A stretch of DNA of 64,000 nucleotides from Myceligenerans salitolerans (lineage in GTDB: Bacteria; Actinomycetota; Actinomycetes; Actinomycetales; Cellulomonadaceae), in the NCBI RefSeq assembly GCF_017349295.1, contig NZ_JAFMPK010000047.1:547295-611294 (forward strand), written 5' to 3'. The position numbers and the translations under genes are program-made. Below are positions 53,323 through 59,818 of this stretch, one piece after another. Under the pieces are notes generated by a model that made no database searches, was not told the origin of the DNA, and saw only the letters and a program-made list of their open reading frames with translations. Position 1 is the stretch's first letter. Every line of letters begins with the position of its first letter.

Positions 53323-55008
53323 CTACTGGTAGACGCGGACGTAGTCGATCACGTACCGCGACGGGAACGGCGTCGTACCGTCGGGCGGCCCGGGCCAGTC
53401 CCCGCCCACGGCGAGGTTGAGGATCATGTAGAACTCGTGATCGTAGATCCACGGGCCGCGGGTTGCCTCCACCGTCTCCTTGTCCGCGTAGAAGACCTCC
53501 TCGTCGTCGAGGAAGTACCGGATCCCCTGGCTGTCCCACTCGGCCGCGAACGTGTGGAACCCGTCGGAGATCTTCCCGCCGCCGGGCAGGCCGTAGCTGC
53601 CGCCGTACCCTCCGGCACCGTTGTAGGCGGGCGCGTGCAGGGTGGAGTGCGCCTCGTGCGGCTCCTGGCCGATGAACTCCATGATGTCCACCTCGCCGTT
53701 GTACGGCCAGGGACGGCCCTCCAGGAAGTCGGTGCCCATCATCCAGAACGCCGGCCACAGCCCGCGCCCCTCGGGGACCTGGACCCGCGCCTCGAACCGC
53801 CCGTACTGCGCGTGGAACCTGTTCGAGGTGTTCATGCGGTGGGACGTGTACTCGCGGCCTTCGTAGGCCTCGCGGCGCGCCTCGATGACGAAGTTGCCCT
53901 GACCGTCGTGGAAGCCGTTGCCCTCGGGGGTGTAGTACTGCTGCTCGTTGTTGTTGGGCAGGCCGGGATCGATCGTCCACCTCGACGGGTCGGCCGGTGT
54001 TCCGGCGGCGCCGTCGAACTCGTCGTTCCACACGAGCTCGAGGTCGTCGAAATCAGGGTCGGCGGGCTCGGCGGGCGGCGCCTGCGGCGCCCCGCCGGTG
54101 CCGTACACCTGGAACTCCCAGAGCGAGTAGCCGTACGGACCGCTGCGGTCGGTCATGTGGACGCGCACGTGCCGGCCGTCGGCGTCGAGCGGAATCGTCT
54201 CCTTGAAGCCGGAACCGCTCGTGGTGGAATGCACCGTGGTCCAGGTTGTTCCGTCCGCGGACACGTCGATGCTGTACGACGTCGCGAACGCCGGGTCCCA
54301 TTGCAGGACGACGCTCGTGACGTGCGCCGGGGCTCCGAGGTCGACGGCGATCCAGCCCTCGTCCGTCCAGCCCGTGTCCGTCGCCGTGGCCCACCGGCTG
54401 GCGGGGTCCAGGTCGAAGGCCTTGTCCGGCGAGCACTCCCAGCAGTTGGCGTCGTGCTGCTGGGACGAGGCGGAGCCGGTCCTGCCGTACGACAACAGGG
54501 ACTCGTCGGACGGGTCCGGCGTGGTTCCGTCATCCGGGCCGAAGACCTGGAACTCCCACAGTGACACGCCGTAGACGGTGGCGCGCTCGGTCACGAACAG
54601 CCGGACGAAGCGGCCGCTTCCGGTGACGGCGAGGGTCTCGTCGCCACCGGTCGAGTCGTCGGTCGAGTAGATCGAGGACCAGCCGGCACCGTCGTCGGAC
54701 ACCTCGATCCGGTAGCCGGAGGCGTAGGCGGCTTCCCAGTCGAGGGCGACGCCGTCGATCTCCTGGACGCTCCCGAGGTCGACGCTGATCCACTGGTCAT
54801 CCGACCAGGCGCTGGACCAGCGTGTGCCGGGGTCGCCGTCGACGGCCTCGTCCCCGGTGCTCCAGTCGAACTCGGTGCTGGAGGTGGTCACCGGTTGCCC
54901 CTGGGAAAGGGGCTCGGGCGCTGCCAGGGCTGGGGTCACGGTGATCGCTCCCGTGACGAGGGTCGCGGCCGCTGCTACGGCTGCGAGCAGGCGTGATGTT
55001 CGCCGCAT
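53323..55008 (-). CDS. Secreted GH16 beta-glucanase with two F5/8 (discoidin) domains
   Basis: A 561-residue exported enzyme. The signal peptide ends at ALA-AP (29/30). Two F5/8 domains (about 35-160 and 170-300) show RWSSAWSDDQWISVDLG, RFVRLFVTERATVYGVSLWEFQVFG and RHVRVHMTDRSGPYGYSLWEFQVYG. The C-terminal GH16 domain (about 310-561) has ELVWNDEFDG at its start and the catalytic GEVDIMEFIG with Glu439, Asp441 and Glu444. This family-16 pattern is that of laminarinases (endo-beta-1,3-glucanases). AAGGAG precedes ATG 55008. An AGAGCGCTCT operator lies 50 bases upstream, and a LacI gene follows. Confidence 0.93.
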   Translation of the reverse strand: MRRTSRLLAAVAAAATLVTGAITVTPALAAPEPLSQGQPVTTSSTEFDWSTGDEAVDGDPGTRWSSAWSDDQWISVDLGSVQEIDGVALDWEAAYASGYRIEVSDDGAGWSSIYSTDDSTGGDETLAVTGSGRFVRLFVTERATVYGVSLWEFQVFGPDDGTTPDPSDESLLSYGRTGSASSQQHDANCWECSPDKAFDLDPASRWATATDTGWTDEGWIAVDLGAPAHVTSVVLQWDPAFATSYSIDVSADGTTWTTVHSTTSGSGFKETIPLDADGRHVRVHMTDRSGPYGYSLWEFQVYGTGGAPQAPPAEPADPDFDDLELVWNDEFDGAAGTPADPSRWTIDPGLPNNNEQQYYTPEGNGFHDGQGNFVIEARREAYEGREYTSHRMNTSNRFHAQYGRFEARVQVPEGRGLWPAFWMMGTDFLEGRPWPYNGEVDIMEFIGQEPHEAHSTLHAPAYNGAGGYGGSYGLPGGGKISDGFHTFAAEWDSQGIRYFLDDEEVFYADKETVEATRGPWIYDHEFYMILNLAVGGDWPGPPDGTTPFPSRYVIDYVRVYQ

Positions 55009-55057
55009 GACGTGCTCCTTCGAACGTCGGACTGGTGCGGTGACGAGAGAGCGCCAT

Positions 55058-55073
55058 GAGAGAGCGCTCTCTC
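55058..55073. promoter_or_regulatory. LacI-type operator upstream of the GH16 gene
   Basis: GAGAGAGCGCTCTCTC is a perfect 16-base palindrome. Its core matches the site before the GH-A gene, and a second partial copy (CGAGAGAGCGCC, 55044-55055) lies beside it. Confidence 0.75.
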
Positions 55074-55120
55074 GGCATCCACCCTTGCGGACGGAAGTGG
55101 CGGGCGTCAAGGCTTGGCCG

Positions 55121-55148
55121 AAAACTCACTGACAGTTCAGTGAGTTTT
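55121..55148. terminator. Perfect AT-rich intrinsic terminator
   Basis: AAAACTCACTGA (55121-55132) and TCAGTGAGTTTT (55137-55148) form a 12-bp stem with loop CAGT, reading as A-tract, stem, U-tract on either strand. It lies 104 bases beyond the radical SAM stop. It is a classic intrinsic terminator, rare in such GC-rich sequence. Confidence 0.75.
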
Positions 55149-55251
55149 CCGGCGGTCGCCGTCGGACGGCTCGTGCTCGGCTGAGCTGGGTGAACGGCAT
55201 GGTCGGCGTCGAGCCCGGAGTTCTTGCCCGATCCGGTCCGTCCTGGCCTCC

Positions 55252-57057
55252 TCAGAAGAGGGCGTCCTGAGCGATGGCCTCGCTCGCGGCCCTTGCGCCC
55301 TGGGCGGGCTCGCTCGGTGCGGGTATCGCCCCCTCGGGGTAGGCGCCCTCCTCGTCGCGGCCGGAGCCGGAGCCGCCCGCCTCGGAGGACAGGGACGCCC
55401 CGGTGCCGCTGTCGACGTCGCCGGCGCCGTCCGCGCCGCCGTCGAACCGCAAGGCCGCGCGCCCCAGGCCGCGCTCCGCGAGCAGCGGTTCCGCCCGGGC
55501 CCACAGCCACTCCTGGTAACGGCGGTCGCTGTACGCGCGGTCCCCGAAGACGCGGTGGTATCCGGCCACGTGCTGGGGGAACTCACGGCGCAGCCACTCC
55601 AGGTACCACTCGCGGGCACCGGGGCGCAGATGCAGCGGAAGCACGGTCGCCCCGGTGGCTCCCGCCTCCGCCACGGCATCGAGCAGGCGGGCGAGGTGGT
55701 CGCGCGAGTCGGTGAGCCAGGGCAGCACGGGAGCGACCATGACGCCGCACGGCAGGCCGGCCTCGCGGATCGCGCGGATCAGCGCGAGCCGGGCGCGCGG
55801 CGTCGGCGTGCCGGGCTCGGCCCGCTGTTGCAGTTCCTCGTCGAGAAAGGCGAGGGAGACGCCCAGCCCGACCTCGACCCGCTCCGCCGCCTCCGTGAGC
55901 AGTGGCAGGTCGCGGCGCAGCAGGGTGCCCTTGGTGAGGATCGAGAACGGGGTGCCGGAACCAGCCAGCGCCGAGATGATGCCGGGCATCAGCCGGTACC
56001 GCCCTTCCACGCGCTGGTACGGGTCGGTGTTGGTGCCGAGCGCGACGGACTCACGGCCCCACGAGGGCCTCGCCAGTTCCGCACGGAGGACCTCGTCCAC
56101 GTTGACCTTGGCCACCACCTGCGAGTCGAAGTCGGCTCCGGCGTCGAGGTCGAGGTAGGTGTGGCTGCCCCGCGCGTAGCAGTTGTGGCTGATCACACCG
56201 TCGGCGACGAAGTCTCCCGTGCCCGTGGTGATGTCCACCATGCCGGTCTCATGACCCAGGTCCTCGATCGACACCACCCTCCGACCGGGCGAGGTCCGCA
56301 CGAGCCGGCCGACGACGTCGGCGCGGGACGCGACGCCGGCGGAAGACACGACGCCGGAGGACGGGCCATCGGTGCCCGGCGAGCCGGGCGCCGCGACGGG
56401 GCCGATCCCGGCGAGTCCGTCCCCGGGGCGCAGGACCGGCCGCGAGGCGCTTCCGATGCCCGGACCGGCCGGCGCGCGGCCGGAAGGGGCGGGGCCGGAC
56501 GGGGCAGGGCCGCCGAACGGAGCGGGGCCGGACACCGTGCGTCCGCCGGACGCCTCACCCTCGGCCGAGGCACTCGCCACGTACCGCCAGCCGTCGCCGG
56601 TGAGGAAGCGATGGTCGCCGCTGGCGACGAGCGTGGTGCCGTCGGCCGTCGTCACCCGGTACGCACGCTTGACGGTGCGCCAGGAGTCCCGGACGTCGGT
56701 CTCCACCAGAATGCGCCGGCCGTCGTCGGGCAGCGTGCCGATGACGCGGTCCCCCGGCACGAGATCGCCGATGGCGCGCCACGTACCGTCGCCGAGGAGT
56801 ACCGGCGTCTCCGGTGCCAGGCAGTAACGGCAGGCATGACTGCAGCCACGGTACGGATTGACGGTCCACCGGAACGGCATCCGGGACGCGGCAGGAACCT
56901 TCGACAGCGCACTCCTGGCCATGACCTCGTGAACGGTGACACCGTCGAACTCGGGACTCCGGACCGTACGGAGCAGCCCGGCCGTCCGCAGCGCGGGTAG
57001 TTCGAGTCCCGGCAGCGCACCGTCATCGCTCGTGAGTTCCTGGCTTGCCCATCGCAC
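55252..57057 (-). CDS. Rv2578c-like radical SAM protein containing an intein
   Basis: A 601-residue precursor. The host protein (387 residues after splicing) resembles Rv2578c: it opens VRWASQELTSDDGALPGLE, has the iron-sulfur motif GCSHACRY|CYARGSH once the intein is removed, and continues with RPSWGRESVALGTNTDPYQRVEGRYRL and PFSILTKGTLLRRDLPLL of SplB-like radical SAM proteins. The last 70 residues are disordered and acidic. The intein occupies residues 79-292, right before the third cluster Cys. GTG 57057 matches the family's start. A SOS box lies 9 bases upstream. The reaction is unknown; relatives are linked to DNA photoproduct repair or damage response by inference only. Confidence 0.9.
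   Translation of the reverse strand: MRWASQELTSDDGALPGLELPALRTAGLLRTVRSPEFDGVTVHEVMARSALSKVPAASRMPFRWTVNPYRGCSHACRYCLAPETPVLLGDGTWRAIGDLVPGDRVIGTLPDDGRRILVETDVRDSWRTVKRAYRVTTADGTTLVASGDHRFLTGDGWRYVASASAEGEASGGRTVSGPAPFGGPAPSGPAPSGRAPAGPGIGSASRPVLRPGDGLAGIGPVAAPGSPGTDGPSSGVVSSAGVASRADVVGRLVRTSPGRRVVSIEDLGHETGMVDITTGTGDFVADGVISHNCYARGSHTYLDLDAGADFDSQVVAKVNVDEVLRAELARPSWGRESVALGTNTDPYQRVEGRYRLMPGIISALAGSGTPFSILTKGTLLRRDLPLLTEAAERVEVGLGVSLAFLDEELQQRAEPGTPTPRARLALIRAIREAGLPCGVMVAPVLPWLTDSRDHLARLLDAVAEAGATGATVLPLHLRPGAREWYLEWLRREFPQHVAGYHRVFGDRAYSDRRYQEWLWARAEPLLAERGLGRAALRFDGGADGAGDVDSGTGASLSSEAGGSGSGRDEEGAYPEGAIPAPSEPAQGARAASEAIAQDALF
56182..56823 (-). other. Mini-intein within the radical SAM gene
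   Basis: A 214-residue intein. It starts with Cys in CLAPETPVLLGDGTWRAI (block A), has TTLVASGDHRFLTGDGW (block B with the conserved His), and ends with VVSIEDLGHETGMVDITTG (block F) and GVISHN followed by Cys (block G and +1 residue). The usual endonuclease is absent; in its place is an 85-residue Gly/Pro/Ala/Ser-rich linker with GPAPSG repeats. Insertion lies inside the CxxxCxxC motif, so unspliced precursor cannot bind the cluster properly. Confidence 0.92.
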
Positions 57058-57065
57058 ACAGAGAT

Positions 57066-57080
57066 TCGAACACACGTTCC
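57066..57080 (-). promoter_or_regulatory. LexA (SOS) box upstream of the radical SAM gene
   Basis: CGAACACACGTTCC (57067-57080) matches the Gram-positive LexA consensus CGAACRNRYGTTYC at every fixed position, and with the preceding T fits the TCGAAC-N4-GTTC mycobacterial form. It sits 9 bases before the start codon, where LexA would block transcription. Confidence 0.75.
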
Positions 57081-57137
57081 CATCGTTCGCAACTCTTCGG
57101 CCGTGATAGCGCGATCTACGCGAAGATGAGGGCAGGA

Positions 57138-57173
57138 CGACGGCGCGGAACCTCGTGAGGCTCCGCGCCGTCG
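57138..57173. terminator. Strong hairpin between hisS and the radical SAM gene
   Basis: CGACGGCGCGGA (57138-57149) pairs with TCCGCGCCGTCG (57162-57173), with CCTC/GAGG pairing inside. Probable terminator of the hisS transcript ahead of the SOS promoter. Confidence 0.6.
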
Positions 57174-57204
57174 CGTGCAGAAGTGCGGATGCGGCGCAGC
57201 CGTC

Positions 57205-57245
57205 GGCTCTCGGGCACCGGATGAACCGGCCGGTGCCCGGGAGCC
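57205..57245. repeat. 16-bp inverted repeat downstream of hisS
   Basis: GGCTCTCGGGCACCGG (57205-57220) pairs with CCGGTGCCCGGGAGCC (57230-57245) with one G-T pair. A related string, GGGCACCGGGTGAACC, recurs at about 57283-57298. Possibly a second terminator or a REP-like element in the 335-base gap between hisS and the radical SAM gene, which has no gene. Confidence 0.5.
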
Positions 57246-57320
57246 GCGGTGTGATCCGCGGGATCTTGCCCCGCAGGTCGCGGGCACCGGGTGAACCAGC
57301 CGGCACGCCGGCGGGCGCGT

Positions 57321-57350
57321 CGTCGGGCGTCGTCGGGCGTCGTCGGGCGT
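57321..57350. repeat. Tandem 10-base repeat
   Basis: CGTCGGGCGT occurs three times in direct succession. It lies in the noncoding gap after hisS and probably varies in copy number between strains by slippage. Confidence 0.8.
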
Positions 57351-57392
57351 CGCTCTTGCCGCTCGGTCCGGACGAACGCCGGCGAACGTCGG

Positions 57393-58811
57393 CTACTGTC
57401 CCGTCCCGCTCCCGGGTACGACGCGCGGGTGCAGGTCCTCGGCGGGCGGCTCCCACGTCGTCGCGTCGGCATCGAGCTGCTCACCCGAGCGGATGTCCTT
57501 GACGGAGCCCACGAGGGCGGTCCCGCTCGTGGCGGGCGCGTCGGCGGGCCCGTGGCCGGGCTCGCCCGGGAACCAGACGAACGGGATGCCACGGCGGTCG
57601 GCGTACTTGATCTGCTTGCCGAATTTCGCGGGCGCCGGTGCCACCTCGCACGGGATACCACGTCCACGCAGCGCCTCGGCGACGGCATCGGACACGGGGC
57701 GGGTCTCCTCCGTGGCGACGGCGACGAGCACGGCGGTCGGCACGCCTCGTGTCGCGGTGACGAGACCACCGGACAGGAGCCGTGACACGAGCCGGCTGAC
57801 GCCGACGGACAGGCCGACGCCCGGGTACGTGTTCTTGCCGTCCGACGCCAGCGTGTCGTAGCGGCCGCCGGAGCAGACCGATCCGAGCTGCTCGTGCCCC
57901 ACGAGCACCGTCTCGTAGACGGAGCCGGTGTAGTAGTCCAGACCGCGAGCGATCTTCAGGTCCGCGACGACGACACCCGGCGCTCTGCGGCCCGCCGCCA
58001 CCATGAGCGCCTCCAGCTCGGCGAGCCCGGTGGTGAGGAGCTCCGTCAGCGCACCGTAGGACTCGGCGAGCGCGCGCACCTCCGCGATCACGGACGTGTC
58101 GGATCCGCTGATGCCCGCGAGCGCCAGGCAGGCCTTGGCCTGGTCCTCGCTCGCCCCGCACTGGTCGACCAGGAGCGTGGCGACCTGCTCGTGGCCGATC
58201 TTGTCGAGTTTGTCGATCTGCCGCAGCACACCTTCGACGTCGGACAGGCCGATACCGCGGTAGAAACCCTCGGCCACCTTGCGGTTGTTGACCAGGATCC
58301 GGACCGGCGGCAGGCCGATCTCCCGCAGGGCGCCGAACGCCTCGGCCATGACGAGCGGGACCTCGACCTCGTAGTGGTACGGGAGGTCGCCGGAGCCGAC
58401 GACGTCGATGTCGGCCTGCGTGAACTCGCGGAACCTGCCCTCCTGCGGACGCTCACCGCGCCATACCTTCTGGATCTGGTACCGCTTGAAGGGAAAGGCG
58501 AGCTTGCCGGCGTTCTCGAGGACGTATCGCGCGAAGGGCACGGTGAGGTCGAAGTGAAGGCCGAGCTGCTTCTCGCCGCGGTCGCGCTGCCCGGCCGGGT
58601 CGGCGTCCTGGAGCCGGGAGAGCACGTAGACCTCCTTGGAGGTCTCGCCCTTGCGCAGCAACTGGTCGAGCGGTTCGACGGCCCGGGTCTCGATGCCGGC
58701 GAACCCGTGCAGCTCGAAGGTGTGACGCAGCACGTCGAGCACGTGCTGCTCGACGACACGACCTTGCGGGAGCCATTCGGGGAAACCGGAGAGTGGTGCG
58801 ATACGGGCCAT
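57393..58811 (-). CDS. hisS: Histidine--tRNA ligase
   Basis: A 472-residue class II synthetase. Motifs are LGLHFDLTVPFARYVLEN (motif region near 85-100), FPFKRYQIQKVWRGERPQEGRFREFTQADIDVVG (motif 2) and VVADLKIARGLDYYTGSVYETVLVG (HisA motif), with LSVGVSRLVSRLL as motif 3. The anticodon-binding domain (from about 365) includes PCEVAPAPAKFGKQIKYADRRGIPFVWFPG. ATG 58811 gives MARIAPLSGFPEWLP, the usual actinobacterial start. Neighbours match the hisS-ppi region of mycobacteria. Confidence 0.97.
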   Translation of the reverse strand: MARIAPLSGFPEWLPQGRVVEQHVLDVLRHTFELHGFAGIETRAVEPLDQLLRKGETSKEVYVLSRLQDADPAGQRDRGEKQLGLHFDLTVPFARYVLENAGKLAFPFKRYQIQKVWRGERPQEGRFREFTQADIDVVGSGDLPYHYEVEVPLVMAEAFGALREIGLPPVRILVNNRKVAEGFYRGIGLSDVEGVLRQIDKLDKIGHEQVATLLVDQCGASEDQAKACLALAGISGSDTSVIAEVRALAESYGALTELLTTGLAELEALMVAAGRRAPGVVVADLKIARGLDYYTGSVYETVLVGHEQLGSVCSGGRYDTLASDGKNTYPGVGLSVGVSRLVSRLLSGGLVTATRGVPTAVLVAVATEETRPVSDAVAEALRGRGIPCEVAPAPAKFGKQIKYADRRGIPFVWFPGEPGHGPADAPATSGTALVGSVKDIRSGEQLDADATTWEPPAEDLHPRVVPGSGTGQ

Positions 58812-59050
58812 GCGTCAGATCTTCCCACGGCGGCGGAAGATCCGGCCCGGGCTTTCCACAGGGCAACGGCCGGTCACGGCGCGGAGAAGGGCAGTTCACC
58901 CCTGTCCGGCGCGGCACAGGCAGAATGCCCTGGCCCGCGATGCCTACACTGTCCCCGCACGGACTGCAACGGCCCAGGGTCCCACGGGGCCTGCCCCACC
59001 GCGGGACCGTGCCCCTGGACGAGCAGTGAGCGGAGAGGAGCCCGGCGACG

Positions 59051-59818
59051 GTGTCGACCAGCAAGCAGCGTCAGCGTGCCCAGCAGGCCAGGAAGCAGCA
59101 GGCGAGGCAGCAGGAGCGCCAGGCCGCCCGGAGAGCGCGCCGGCGTCGCCTGACGGCGCTGGTCGCGGGTGTGGCGGCACTGGCCCTGGTAGCGACGTTC
59201 GTGGTCGCGGCGCTCGTGAACACCGGCCCGGCCGAGGCCGGGCAGTGCGAGCCGGGGACGACGGACGCCCGCGAGGGCCACGAGCTGCCCGGCCCCGAGG
59301 TCGCCGAGGGCCGCACCTGGACCGTCACGCTGCACGCCTGCGCCGGCGGTACGGACCAGGACATCACGCTCGAACTCGATGGCGAGGCCGCGCCTCAGGC
59401 CGTCGCCAGCTTCGTCACGCTCGCCCAAGCCGGCTACTTCGACGGCACCGGCTGCCACCGGCTCACCACGGCCGGGATCTACGTGCTGCAGTGCGGTGAC
59501 CCGACGTTCACCGGCGCGGGCGGGCCGGGATACGAGTTCGGACCCGTCGAGAACGCCCCCGAGGACGACGTCTACCCCGCCGGCACCGTCGCGATGGCGC
59601 GGCAAGGCGGCAATGGCGAGTCCATGGGCTCCCAGTTCTTCCTCGTGTACGAGGACTCCCAGATCCCATCTGACGAAGCCGGCGGATACACCGTCTTCGG
59701 GGAGATCACATCCGGCCTGGACGTCGTCCGGGCAGTCGCGGACGAGGGCGTGGTCAACAGTGCCACGGACGGCGAACCTGCCGGCCCCGTCACCATCGAA
59801 GGAGTTGAGACCCAGTGA
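59051..59818 (+). CDS. Membrane-anchored cyclophilin-type peptidyl-prolyl isomerase
   Basis: A 255-residue protein with a very basic, Gln/Arg-rich N-terminus (1-33), one membrane segment (LTALVAGVAALALVATFVVAALV) and an extracellular cyclophilin domain: APQAVASFVTLAQAGYFDGTGCHRL, GTVAMARQGGNGESMGSQFFLVY and GGYTVFGEITSGLDVV. Cys66, Cys96, Cys138 and Cys151 could form disulfides outside the cell. It speeds prolyl isomerisation of exported proteins. GAGGAG precedes GTG 59051. It overlaps the DUF349 gene by 4 bases, so the two are translationally coupled. Confidence 0.92.
   Translation: MSTSKQRQRAQQARKQQARQQERQAARRARRRRLTALVAGVAALALVATFVVAALVNTGPAEAGQCEPGTTDAREGHELPGPEVAEGRTWTVTLHACAGGTDQDITLELDGEAAPQAVASFVTLAQAGYFDGTGCHRLTTAGIYVLQCGDPTFTGAGGPGYEFGPVENAPEDDVYPAGTVAMARQGGNGESMGSQFFLVYEDSQIPSDEAGGYTVFGEITSGLDVVRAVADEGVVNSATDGEPAGPVTIEGVETQ

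Noticed and set aside
57301-57360. CRISPR array
   Set aside because: The repeat unit is 10 bases with no spacers, and no cas genes are near.
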